From contig JAALGZ010000001.1 of assembly GCA_015227615.1 (NCBI GenBank), positions 1,054,001 to 1,118,000 of the forward strand: a stretch of DNA of 64,000 nucleotides, in the 5' to 3' direction. The notes beneath the pieces were generated by a model. The model was not told the DNA's origin and did not search any database. It was given only the letters and a program-made list of their open reading frames with translations. Source of the DNA: Labyrinthula sp. Ha (lineage: Eukaryota; Sar; Bigyra; Labyrinthulida; Labyrinthulaceae). A program made the translations under genes and the position numbers. Position 1 is the stretch's first letter. The number at the start of each line of letters is the position of its first letter. Below, piece after piece: positions 10,382-20,928 of this stretch.

Positions 10382-13300
10382 TATTAATAAACTTGCGGAT
10401 AAACTGGACCAAAATTTTGGTTCGAGTTCATATCTATCTTTCCGTATTTTATTCTGTGTCTTTTCTTTTTTATAAAAAATGAAAAGAGCAAAAATACCAA
10501 TTCGAGTTTAATACTACTGTAGACTATCATCAATTTTACTGCATTCTGGTATCATTGTTCTTCTTTCAATCCTGAAAAAACATAAGCCTTTAGGTCTTAA
10601 ACTTATTGCGGATCATTGGAGTATAAATACACTAGAGCTAAATATTTATGTGATTCTTGGAATCCATCACTTAAGCTGAATAAAATTGACGAGTTTATGC
10701 AATAAAATGAAGAACACAAAATGATCTTCTATTTTCAAACTGTCTTATATAAGGAGCAAAGAGCATTATCAAAATCTTAATTTAGACTGCAAGAACTTCA
10801 AAAATAACCGGATCTGGTCCAATGAAGCACTTTTTAATCTTTACATTCTTTATCTTGACTATTCCAATAGCATTTTCATCAGTGTAAAGGGTGATAAATG
10901 GTAGAAAAGATATCTAGGCATTTTTAACACTTATTACTGGTAATGTTGCCCATAGCACTGTTATAATATTTATTCTTTGATTGTGATATGTACATCCCGT
11001 TCTTGTCCCAGGGAACTCTCTTTCCGATTTATTTTGCTAAGAAAGTAAATTAATTCAACATTGAATCTTAAATAAGGCTAATCATGCGGGAAACAGATGA
11101 TCAGAAATATTATTTTAACTCATCACCTTTGACTCAATCTGTTTTCTAAATGTTGAAAAAAATAATCATAACTTTAATAACCTTACAAAACATATAGATT
11201 TGAACTATTTGTGTTGCTAAAGCTCTAACAGAAAAAATGAAATTGGATCAAAGATATTATGGCTCAGTTTCATGTCAAATTGATTTTTGATTTCCTATTT
11301 TGTTTCATCCACGTTTAAAACTTTGTCGCAAAAGGCACCAAATCCTTCCGTACGTTAACGGAAATGTTTTAGCATCTAGTAGAAGAGATCTAGATATAAA
11401 ATTTAAACAATTACTTATAACCATCTTCTTACATCAGCTTTCTCACTAGTTTTTATTTCATTTTCTCGATAACATGAGTGAAATTTATCATTTGTTGGGT
11501 AAAATTGTTAAGCTTCGCCGTCAACAAGAAAAACATTCAAACTTTTTTGAATTTCAAAAAAAGATAACATATCGTTAAAACAAGGTTTTAAGCGGCATAT
11601 AGCTTCTTTCCGTGTACACAAGGATCTTACCATTTATTTTTAGGACATAAGATTTCTTATACTTAGATAGATATAGTTTTAGGGGTAGATTGAGTGCAAT
11701 ACATAACCTAAATACGGAGTGTGGACTAACTACGTATTTAACACCTCTTATAGTTATAGGGATATATTTTTTTTTCATTAGACTCAAAAATTGGGAGCTG
11801 ATTGGCTGAAATTAAGCATAATAAAACAAGAAGTCAATAACCCAAGCACTAATAGCGTGTCATTATTGGGTGTAGTACAAGTGGTTTGTGGGTATATTGG
11901 GCGAGACAACGACTTGGGAGCTCGAAAGATGTTGCATCCGTGAGAATTTGGTTCATGCTACTTATTAGTATTGCTCCGCTATTTCTGTGTGAAGATGAGA
12001 GGAGGGATCATTTGTGAGACGGAGCTTGTAGTTATATGTCTTATATCTGATATGTTTACTATGTGTTTCTAGGCCTGTGTATCTTCATGTGATGGTTATG
12101 GTAGGATCTAGAGGCTTCTCTGTGATTCTAGTTTCATAAGGGCTAGTTATTAATCAGTTGAGTTAAGTGACGATGGCGTCTATTTTTGATTGGTCAATAT
12201 TTTCGTGTGGTCGGGTGGATTCTCTACGCATATCTCTGGTTCCTGAATAAAATAGTTGCCTTGTATATCTCCTTTGCTATAACCTGAAAATAACCTTAGA
12301 TTATTCTTGATAATTAATTGATATTTACTTCTCTAACCCATTTCCATTGCTCTATCACCTACAACTCCAGGAAAACAAGTAGATAACTAGTTCTGTTGTT
12401 TCAAATGTAGTTACGATCACAGCTTTCAAGATACGTTGATTACCAGACAGAATATTTACCCTGCATTATTAAACTTTTACCGTAACAGACTCTTCTGCGT
12501 AGGCGTATTATAAGCCTAACTAGATCAACAGAGGCTTAACGTCGACTTACATGGCCTAGAACCTTTCTCGAGTTAAAATTTAAGTCTATGTTTGTAAAGT
12601 TATGCTTTTGTCTTTTGAATTTCTGTAACCAAGGACACTCTTATACTTATTTCCTCATAGAAAAATACCAATGCAGATCAAGATTTTTTCATTGATTGGT
12701 TATTGTGTGTACTATGCTAGACACCTCTTCTGTTGGGATTCTTCAATAAAAAAAGTCGGCCCATGGTTCACGCATAAATAGAAGCTCATATAGTTAAGGA
12801 AAATATGATGAATTGCAACAATCTGTAGGTAACTACAATAATTAGAAGTCTTATGAAATCATTTAATGGAAGTTAGCATTCTCTTAGATCCGAAGACTCG
12901 TGCTTCGCAAATTATTTTTTTATAGCACCAAGTTTGTTCAATAAAATTAGGGGTTTCCACCATTGTATGAAGGAAGTAACTCGGCACATAAAAATGTCTA
13001 TGTATTCCAGGCTGTCAACATATTAACAGCCCATGTTATTAGATAAGTTTCGTCAACTATATGGCATCATTGTTCTTGTTTCTGAGATTAACCAGTTTAT
13101 ACTTAAGACTAGATTTCATTTGAAGTAGAAGAATAATTGTTACAATTCAGCACTCAAATATTGTCCAAATCGAAGTAAAGTATTCTAACTTCTCAAAACA
13201 GATTCATCAATTTGGCGACAACATTTCGGCCTCTCTCAGATATCGATCTGTAGCAATTTTAGTAGATAACGTTCTAAATTTGGTTTTTCTACTTGTAGCA

Positions 13301-15039
13301 AATCAAAACCAGGATTCACTTGATCAACTCAGGTTAAGTTGTCTAATGGTAAACAAAAATATCCTTCAAAGTTCTAAAGAACTCTTAGGAGCCGTCAATG
13401 AATCTGGAAGTGTACTTGATCTGTGAAAATATATAGAATATCTTCGCAAATAATTTCATTCTTCAAATAATAAACAATAAAGCTAAGAGATGATATAGCT
13501 TTGCAGAGTATAGAGTTATATAATTACTTGACCTAATGTAACAGTAGATCCACTGATCTTTGAAATAAACCTTAGCGAACTCAACTACACAAGTACATAC
13601 CCATTAATGTCTTCACTTCAGTGCATCACAGATTTGAATTATCCCAGAGGCATTTAAGCGACCATGATGTCTAGCTTTTTGCAGGTGGTTTTTTGTTCTT
13701 TTAATGTAATTTATGTATGATATTATTCTTTGAGTGATTGATAAACTTGGAAAAGCCTACTTAGTTCTTTTCATTCTAAATATAGGTTACGCAAAGTAGT
13801 TCTGTTGAAGGAAAGCAATACTTAGCTAGTACCAGCCAAGGGAACAAACTATATGTAAATAATATTGCTCACATTAATTAACATATAGCGCGTAACAAGC
13901 ATCATAGTCTAGAAAAAAGAAATTCCCCAAGACTCCCTATATGCTGTCAATGAGTGAAAATGAGCTCACATGAATTTCTCACAGTTTCAGGTCCTCTTCC
14001 TAAAAATATTTAGAAATATTCTAGTTGGGTAGTGAAGTCATAAACTAGGTGATCGAAACTGTAATTACTTTCTTGGTGGTCTTGATAATACGAACCTGAT
14101 TATCTTAGCATTCATTCATTTAGCAGGGTCAACTTGCAGTAACTTCGTTTGCTCTGGCAATATACCAGAGTCGAGCTAATCATTATAACGCTAAGTTAAT
14201 GTAGAAACCAAAAGGAAAGAGACAGATACAGTTAAAAGAACTTTAGAATATATACCAATGTATGAATCTCCAATGCTTGGATTACTAGTCTTCGCCTTAT
14301 CAGTTGCCTTAGCTTTTTCCGGTAGTAAAACTGCACCTCGACTGTTAAACTCTTTTTCCCAGGATCTTAAACGTAGAAGGATATATAAGAGATTATAACA
14401 AACGCCGTCTAGTACAGAATATAGTTGACAATGATTAGAGATATGGAACATACTTCAGAACCCCAACAACATTATCGTTCAAAAATTCTTGTTAGTTCGA
14501 TGGATTTAGTTGAGGTTAGATGGTTTTTGCGAGGAGGTACCACTATGTTATTCAAACTTAGTATTTGCTGGTACTTCTGTCAGTAGATTACCAAATAGAT
14601 TGAGCATTTCCGCTGCAGCTTTTTACATCCTTCGCAATTTTCTTTTTTATTATCTTCAGTTTATAATCTATAGTTGTTGTATCAGTGAAAGATAAGAAGC
14701 TAGGTTCTTGTAGTATTCTTTGGACTTTGAGATAAACAAACTGAGTATTAAAAAAAATAAGGGAATATGCTGATTTCTCGTTTCAAAAAGTGGTTTAGTT
14801 GCACACAATATAAGTGCGAAGTTTACAAGCACGAGGTCTTTAAACTAAATATATTGCACTATAACATAGCTATATAGGGACAACAATATTTCGAGCTGGG
14901 GATGGATGGGCCATTCAATAAAGGCAAACAAACTAACTATCGGTCTCCCAATTACTAAAAAAAAAGCTAAAACCAAACTTGAAATAATGAAACACCATAG
15001 CTCAACACTGCGGAAATTTTATGCATTGAGAATATGATC

Positions 15040-17631
15040 TTAAGTCTGTAAGGCCTGTTGAAGCAGGTTATACAATCTTTTTTCTAGTTCATTCAAAAAT
15101 GCGACTTTTTCGTGATATCTGCGTCTTATTGCGATACTTTCTATAGAACTAAAGACAGGTTTTAAAATATCAGGGGCTGCTGCAATATAACCAGCAAAAT
15201 CTTTTTTCCCCTTCTGACCGGTGTCCGGATGATGTAGTAAAAAAATCTTCCTTTTACTTTCAGTAGCGGCTATAACTTCTTGCTGAACGTAAGAACTTTT
15301 AAAAACATTGTCAGAAAGTATAAGTATGTAAACCATGCTGTGTTTTACCCCTTCTTCCATTGCTTGCCAATTTAAGCTTCCTCCGTTATTCAATTCCTGA
15401 TCATACCAGCACCGAAAACCTCTATTTTCCAGTTGTTCATATAGTCTACCCACCAAGTCAATTGAGTCTTCCTGTCGATAACTTAAAAAGCAATGATATC
15501 TGCATTCATGGGGCAAATGGCGATACTGATCACGACTAGCCATCGTTTCTAGAGTTACAGCTCTATCTCTATTTGAACTAGAACTGAAGTTTTTGCTTGG
15601 TCCCTTGTTAAGAGCGGTTAACCAGATTCTATAATGCTGAAGCCGTAAAGTTTCACGCATAGTTGGATTTGGCCGAAACCTGTGTTTCCATCCAACTTTT
15701 CCATTGAATAAACTCTTAATGTGGTTATATTTTGCCAAAACTTGGCCTGTTTGTATTGATGATGGAACTAGTACATCACAAGAGAAGGTAGTAGAACCAA
15801 CAGGATATACTTCCTTAAAATGCGATTCTATATCTTGAGAAACTGAATATATTTCCTTAATAAACCTTCGCACCACAGCACTTCTAGAACCTCTACTTGT
15901 TCTGAATTTGATGATATGCTCTCCAGAAGCACTTTTTGTAATATACACGCAAAAGTGTAGTTTTGTTCCGAGACTTATTTCAGCACTTGTTCTTTCTACG
16001 ATAGGGCGCATGCTGTTTTTAAATCTGGAACTGCTTTCCACCAGTCTGCAAACAAACTTTTCAAAAATACCAAGGGGCAGCAGCGAAATTTTCTCATCCT
16101 TAACATCGTTATAATTCCCAGAGAAGTCAATAAGGAAGAATAATCCGGCATACTGGCTAGTACCAGAAAAAGCTGATATTATATCTTGAGGTGGGGATGA
16201 GGTAATAAAATACATATTTTCTTGGTCAAATTTATATTTGGAGAGCAGTAGACAATCTAACATAATTTGCAACATAAAGTTTTGAGAGACGTAATCGTAT
16301 CCAAAACTCGTCCATATAATCTGAAAAAAATCCGAGGTTATTATTCCCGTAGTGCTAAATTTTCTATAATGAGAGTTTAAAAGAGGGTTATTCAGATGAT
16401 TAGCGCTTTCGAATTGGTTTTCCAATATCTTCGATAAGCCAGTAGTTAGCCAGTCAAAGTCAATAACGAGAACATTTTCTTGAATTTCTGGAGAAGCATA
16501 GTTAAATAACAACCCTCGTTGCCCAAGAAGCATAAGCACTTCCTCCATATTATCAACCTTTACATTATTTTCTTCAATTAGCTTCAACAAACGAGGATAC
16601 AAAAGATATTTCTCTCCAGTTTCCACAATTAAGTCATACATTCTTAAAACACTTATACTAACTTCATCTTTCAAATACTCTTCGTAACCAAGACATTTTT
16701 CAACTTCTGCTCGCAATACGTTTAATCCACTTTTTGATAAATTATCAAACGGATAAAAGCAAGTATGATAACCAGTCTTAATGTTACCGTTAGAATAAAA
16801 AAAATAACGCTCCAAAAAGTTTTTTGAACGTAAAACTTTTTTTTCTAGTAGTTGAGAAATATATTTTATTTCAGTGCAAGAAAGTTGATCACAGTGAGAA
16901 CCAATAAGAAATAAAGGTGCTTCAGGAGCGCAAAGTTTTTTTGAGCCAAGTAAAAATTTCAAGAAATTAAGTTGATAGGAGATATTCTTTGAGTTCTCAT
17001 GAAAAATTTCCTTCGCATTAAAAACAATGAAATAAACTCCATAGTTAGGATAAAACAAGGTTTGAATATTGTAGAAGAAATCAGATATACCACAGTCAAA
17101 TATTGACAAATAGAAAAAAGGCTTATATTTCTTATTAGATCGATAAGTCAGAAGTTGAGAAAATATATCTTCGAAGTGTTTCTCGTCTCTTTCTATATAA
17201 GAAAGAAGTCTTTCCTGGACAAAAGCTTTTTCATGTTGGCCAAAGTCAGATAATATCTTATCTATATGCGATATAAAGTATTTATGCAAAGAGTTCATAA
17301 AGCTCCAAATATTCCCATTCTTTTCCTTTTTTACTAACCCGGCTGATATTCGTAAATTGTCTTTTGAACTCTGGTCTCTTTTAAGAGTCTTCCCCAATAG
17401 AGTTTCAACTAGCATAGTTTTACCACTTCCAGCGAATCCCATAACAACTATTTTACTACAAAAAAAAGGTGCAGACAAACCTTCATCCAAAATATATTTG
17501 ATTTTGTGATACAACTCGTTTTCTTTGGTAGTGTTCTTTAAAAACTTACTCCTAAGTTTGGTTGCTCGAGCCCAACTTCTGCTCAAGGTTTTAGAAAGGG
17601 GATTTTCCATTCGTTGTTCGTTCATATTCAT
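15040..17631 (-). CDS. Roc-COR GTPase with C-terminal TIR domain
   Basis: 863 residues, no intron. A P-loop GFAGSGKT sits at residues 65-72, a DCG (switch II/G3) at 179-181 and SHCD (G4-like) at 245-248, so the N-terminal 310 residues form a Roc-type GTPase. A COR-like region follows (about 325-640), recognised by VLVIDFDWL near 387 and LLPLGIFEKFVCRLV near 517, the pattern seen in ROCO proteins. After a Ser-rich linker comes a TIR domain (711-840): FLSYR at 715, GFRCWYD at 738 and YVQQE at 781. Glu785 aligns with the catalytic Glu in the WxxKE motif of SARM1-type NADases. There are no leucine-rich repeats or kinase, unlike LRRK proteins. The likely job is a GTP-controlled TIR signalling or NAD-cleaving switch, as in immune or cell-death proteins; this is inference. 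The ATG at 17631 is the first in frame. Confidence 0.8.
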   Translation of the reverse strand: MNMNEQRMENPLSKTLSRSWARATKLRSKFLKNTTKENELYHKIKYILDEGLSAPFFCSKIVVMGFAGSGKTMLVETLLGKTLKRDQSSKDNLRISAGLVKKEKNGNIWSFMNSLHKYFISHIDKILSDFGQHEKAFVQERLLSYIERDEKHFEDIFSQLLTYRSNKKYKPFFYLSIFDCGISDFFYNIQTLFYPNYGVYFIVFNAKEIFHENSKNISYQLNFLKFLLGSKKLCAPEAPLFLIGSHCDQLSCTEIKYISQLLEKKVLRSKNFLERYFFYSNGNIKTGYHTCFYPFDNLSKSGLNVLRAEVEKCLGYEEYLKDEVSISVLRMYDLIVETGEKYLLYPRLLKLIEENNVKVDNMEEVLMLLGQRGLLFNYASPEIQENVLVIDFDWLTTGLSKILENQFESANHLNNPLLNSHYRKFSTTGIITSDFFQIIWTSFGYDYVSQNFMLQIMLDCLLLSKYKFDQENMYFITSSPPQDIISAFSGTSQYAGLFFLIDFSGNYNDVKDEKISLLPLGIFEKFVCRLVESSSRFKNSMRPIVERTSAEISLGTKLHFCVYITKSASGEHIIKFRTSRGSRSAVVRRFIKEIYSVSQDIESHFKEVYPVGSTTFSCDVLVPSSIQTGQVLAKYNHIKSLFNGKVGWKHRFRPNPTMRETLRLQHYRIWLTALNKGPSKNFSSSSNRDRAVTLETMASRDQYRHLPHECRYHCFLSYRQEDSIDLVGRLYEQLENRGFRCWYDQELNNGGSLNWQAMEEGVKHSMVYILILSDNVFKSSYVQQEVIAATESKRKIFLLHHPDTGQKGKKDFAGYIAAAPDILKPVFSSIESIAIRRRYHEKVAFLNELEKRLYNLLQQALQT

Positions 17632-18030
17632 TTGACTTAAGCTTGATGTTAAGTGAATGTTTTTTTCTATGTTTAATTTAAAATTTAGCTTGTTTTGAAT
17701 GAGGAAATTTAGCGGAAATCAAAATATTCAAAAGTTTGGTTTTGTCTTTTTGAGTCTTTAATTTGACCAATATATACGATTACAGACTCAAAGAAAACTA
17801 TCACGATTACAATGAATTGATTGGGAATTCATAAATATTAAGTATTAAAAGAATATCGTGAATATATATCATCGTTTCTGGGACAATTCAAGCAGAGTGT
17901 ATATTGAAAAATATACATTTTAATAAATGTCTACAAGTAACAACTCTAAGGCTAAGAATTATTATCAGTAACTTTACCAAGATAAGAAGCTTAAAGAACA
18001 ACGCTAAATATTTTATCTAAATACTAGCTT
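17632..18030. other. Intergenic, upstream of the Roc-COR-TIR gene
   Basis: About 400 bases of AT-rich sequence between two genes on the minus strand. It must hold the promoter of the Roc-COR-TIR gene and the 3' UTR of the coiled-coil gene. I see no clear core promoter element, polyadenylation hexamer or open frame. Confidence 0.6.
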
Positions 18031-19545
18031 CTATTGTAACCTACTAGTTATATCAGATATTAATCTAGCTGACTCCAAAGGTTCCACAAGGTCAAACCCA
18101 AGCCCATCTTCTCCAACTACATCTTCTTGTTCAAATTCAACGAGTTTATTTCTCAAAGACGACAAATTGAACAAGATTTCTCGCTCGATTTTCTCTTCTT
18201 CTAAGTTTGTTTCGCCAATGCGCTTTTCCGCTTTGCTTACTAGGTTTCCAAAATCCGTTTCTACGATGCCAATGAAATCACTGATGATTCCTGACAGGCA
18301 TTGTGTAAACCAAATAAGTTTTTCTTCTTCTTCACGGTTGCACTTTTCCGTGTCCTCTCTAAAGTTACTCAGACTTATTTCAATCTTTCCCAGTTTTTCT
18401 AGTGTTACTTCAATTGTTTGCAACTTTTCTTTATTCACTTCCTGTGCTTTTTCTGGTGGAACAATAAAGCTTTGCCTTTGTGTCAACCTACCTAACTCAC
18501 TCCTTAAAAAACTTTCTTTGTTCTTTAGCTGTTCCAATTCCCGTTTTGTTTCACTGAGGTTCTTCACTAGAACACTATTTGCTTCTCCTGTGTCAATAAA
18601 ATTTGCAACAACAGCTTTCAGATCATTTAAACCAGTAATTAGAAATAGATCATGTATACTTGCTTTAAATTTATCCATCCTCAACTCTATTTCCTCTATG
18701 CTTTGAGCTGCATTTGAAATAAACTCCACATCTATCTCAATCTCCTGTTTAATCCTTTCTTCAGTTTGCTTATCCATACTACCTGCAAAATTAGGTTCTT
18801 CAAAATTTAATATTTTTTTTCTTAACTCCTGTTTCAGCTTATCAACCCCCTTTTTTGGTGGTTGCCTCCTTTTTCTTCCAGACCCTTGGGTTTCTCTTAG
18901 TCTACACCACTTTGCAAAAAATTCATCCATTCTCCTGTTAAATTTATTTCTCTCGCTGTTAATGCAGCTCAGAACATATTTTTCAGATTTCTTTGCCTGA
19001 TTTGTATTCTGTATTATTTCTTCTAGAGCCAGTTTTGATTTTTGTAAGTCTGTTTGCAATCTCAAGAACACAACTTCAAGGAAAACTTTATTCTTCCTCT
19101 GCTTGTTAATTTTATTTCGCATAGAAAAAATATCTTCTTCCAATTGATTTCTTTTAGAGTTAAATATTACAATATTTTGCTCTCTGCCATTCCTTCTTAT
19201 TAAGAAGTTAGATCCTTGCTTTTGTCTGTTTTGAGCTTCTTTCTTGTAACAATAATATTCTCGTTCAATCTTCTCTTTCTTTTCTGAAAGTCGTAAAATA
19301 TTTCCCTTTAAAGCATAGAGAGAAACTTTCTTCTCCTCATTTAGTTTTATCTGACGGTCTAAATCATGTCGAGCAATTGAAAGAACAGTTTCTCTAACAG
19401 CGTTTATCCTTGGGCTTCTATCTAATCCTGAGCTGCTAGTAAGTGGCCTTTTTAGCCCCTTATATCGTGCAATAATTTTCGGTTCATCTCTTGAAGTTCT
19501 TGGACGCTCATCCTTCACTTGATTTTTATTCCTTTTAGACTTCAT
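18031..19545 (-). CDS. Coiled-coil protein resembling the outer dynein arm docking complex (ODAD1/CCDC63/DC2 type)
   Basis: 504 residues, no intron, almost entirely helical and charged. A basic Ser/Arg-rich N-terminus (1-50) is followed by coiled coil (about 50-220), a basic break (GRKRRQPPKKG, 223-233) and more coiled coil. Residues 303-340 (TGLNDLKAVVANFIDTGEA, then a KNLSETKRELEQL stretch) resemble the hallmark of CCDC114/CCDC63/ODA1 proteins, where TGx2D, LVxxFI, EExNF and YVNELNxEIExL occur in this order. The Asn-Phe-aromatic core is only partly kept. Family members dock outer dynein arms onto axonemal doublets, so a ciliated organism is implied if the call is right. It could also be an unrelated long coiled-coil protein. 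The start is ATG at 19545. Confidence 0.55.
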   Translation of the reverse strand: MKSKRNKNQVKDERPRTSRDEPKIIARYKGLKRPLTSSSGLDRSPRINAVRETVLSIARHDLDRQIKLNEEKKVSLYALKGNILRLSEKKEKIEREYYCYKKEAQNRQKQGSNFLIRRNGREQNIVIFNSKRNQLEEDIFSMRNKINKQRKNKVFLEVVFLRLQTDLQKSKLALEEIIQNTNQAKKSEKYVLSCINSERNKFNRRMDEFFAKWCRLRETQGSGRKRRQPPKKGVDKLKQELRKKILNFEEPNFAGSMDKQTEERIKQEIEIDVEFISNAAQSIEEIELRMDKFKASIHDLFLITGLNDLKAVVANFIDTGEANSVLVKNLSETKRELEQLKNKESFLRSELGRLTQRQSFIVPPEKAQEVNKEKLQTIEVTLEKLGKIEISLSNFREDTEKCNREEEEKLIWFTQCLSGIISDFIGIVETDFGNLVSKAEKRIGETNLEEEKIEREILFNLSSLRNKLVEFEQEDVVGEDGLGFDLVEPLESARLISDITSRLQ

Positions 19546-20073
19546 TTTCTCCCTCGCTTTCTTTGTTATTTAACCGTTCTCGTTATACTCTGTTTCAAAA
19601 CGATACGTATTTTGGGCCTTTCTTAGTACATAACTGAATTCCGCACATATAAAACCAATGAAGATATGATAACAAGCAAAAAGGTAAATAAACTCAAATT
19701 TCTTGGCAAATTGCTTTTGTTTTTTATCTGGTTAAGCAAAGGTCCAGACAAACAAGATATATTTAGTGCTCTATAATGCATTGGGCAAGTCTAGTGTGTG
19801 TTTTGCGCATTATTCCTTGTCTTTTTATAGATTCCTCAAAGGCCTTAAGACCATTTGTATTCACTTGTTACATCTGCTTGAGTCATACCTTTGAGAAAGC
19901 TTTTAAGTTATGATAAAAACTAATCAAATCTTATTCTACACCACTGACTTTTCATTTGATGAATAATTTTCTTTGAACTGTTTTATTTTTTTAGACGAAT
20001 GAGGATTATGTCATACTTTAGATTAGGTTTATAAAATTATACTCTTAAGAGTTAAGTTTTAACTTTAAACTAT
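19546..20073. other. Intergenic between coiled-coil and COX7C-like genes
   Basis: About 530 bases of AT-rich sequence. It should contain the promoter of the coiled-coil gene on the minus strand. No frame or conserved element stands out. Confidence 0.6.
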
Positions 20074-20391
20074 TTAAGAGAATCCTGCTTTCTTGTTTTG
20101 CAATCTAACGTTATAAAATGGGAGAAAAATTCCAAGTGCAGTTAGACCACCAATGATTCCTGGATAATAAAAACATAACAGATCATCTACCTCCAACAAC
20201 GCGTTTGTCAAAAGGTGGGTGAAAAACGTTGTGAACACCATGTCCGTCACCGCCGCGTTTAGGCATAGTCTTGGTTACAAAACCTCTAAAAACCACATTC
20301 TGGGCTCTTGCACTAAAAATATTAAATAAGTTGCTGTTGCTGCCAGAAGGAGAGGTATTTACCTTGTAGTGCGTACAATTGATTGAAACAT
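20074..20391 (-). CDS. Cytochrome c oxidase subunit VIIc / Cox8-like, three exons
   Basis: A small split gene. Exons are 20391-20363, 20312-20191 and 20159-20074, totalling 237 bases and 78 residues plus stop. Introns are 50 nt (GTAAAT...TTTTAG) and 31 nt (GTAGAT...TCCAG). The product starts with a mitochondrial-targeting-like segment, MFQSIVRTTSARAQ, rich in Arg, Ser and Thr without acidic residues. A central FHPPFD stretch leads to a single hydrophobic segment, GIIGGLTALGIFLPF, and the ending YNVRLQNKKAGFS. That ending matches the conserved tail of COX7C and yeast Cox8, where a glycine-rich helix runs into a PF and then a QLKK- or QLKKSG-type tail. It would span the inner mitochondrial membrane as a complex IV accessory subunit. 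GC content is clearly higher than in the surroundings, and all splice phases fit. Confidence 0.8.
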
Positions 20392-20495
20392 TTTCTTCTT
20401 CAAGATTAACTTTGCTCTGGTTAATTTTTTGTTGTTACCATAATGTGTGAGTTTTGGGCAGTTCTCGATTTGATACAACGATATCGTAGAACAAA
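20392..20495. promoter_or_regulatory. Candidate bidirectional promoter between COX7C-like gene and small membrane ORF
   Basis: 104 bases separate the COX7C-like ATG on the minus strand from the ATG at 20496 on the plus strand. The geometry resembles that of the HAD/seven-transmembrane pair. No defined promoter element is recognised. Confidence 0.3.
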
Positions 20496-20696
20496 ATGAC
20501 GAACAGAGAGACAGACAGACCGAATAAGAGTCATTCACGTGAAGAGCAAGGTGTACAAGAGGCAAGGGAAAGAGAAATACATGGGCACAATGAAATTCAC
20601 GAAATATTTGGTGACCAAGGGGCATTACTTTTTGCTATGATTACCCTGTTGATGCATGTTTTTAACTACATGATGAGACCAAGATGTGGTTGCTAA
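20496..20696 (+). CDS. Possible small single-pass membrane protein (66 aa)
   Basis: The ATG is in a good context (acaaaATGa). The first 37 residues are very hydrophilic and rich in Arg, Glu and His (for example REREIHGHNEIHEIF). A hydrophobic segment, GALLFAMITLLMHVFNYMM, follows, then a basic, cysteine-containing end, RPRCGC. This would make a tail-anchored or single-pass protein. I do not recognise a family. Its divergent position only about 100 bases from the COX7C-like gene and its composition argue for a real gene, but it is short and could be chance. Confidence 0.4.
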   Translation: MTNRETDRPNKSHSREEQGVQEAREREIHGHNEIHEIFGDQGALLFAMITLLMHVFNYMMRPRCGC

Positions 20697-20928
20697 ATTC
20701 TTGTATTATATGTTTTTTGCACTGAATAATAAGTGAGGATAACATATAATTTATCGATTTTTGTAACAGGTTTCAGCATGAGTACTTTTTTCATATCCCT
20801 GTCTTACCCACTTTGTATATGGTAAAACTCTTTTCTTCTTGTCTCGCCTTGGCTCTCACAATAGATTTTATATTTTAAAATAAATAAGATTCATAACTCT
20901 AAAATAGTATCAAAACAACAAAAAAAAC

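Larger units (their letters stand above)
5133..15039. other. Gene desert (about 9.9 kb)
   Basis: Apart from the polyadenylation signal, one hAT-like MITE (6169-6651) and an AT microsatellite, I see no gene here. Open frames reach about 90-100 codons, which is expected by chance at this base composition. A G/T-rich, strand-asymmetric patch lies at about 11,870-12,260 but holds no convincing frame. The rest is AT-rich sequence without obvious repeats. Confidence 0.6.

Noticed and set aside
13124-13427. A roughly 100-codon open + strand frame with a plausible protein look
   Set aside because: At this base composition several such stop-free stretches are expected in 64 kb. There is no usable start, no family motif and no neighbouring exon.
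14191-14451. 86-codon minus-strand frame with a hydrophobic C-terminus, suggesting a tail-anchored protein
   Set aside because: Composition is ordinary for noncoding DNA here, no motif is recognised, and the length is in the chance range.
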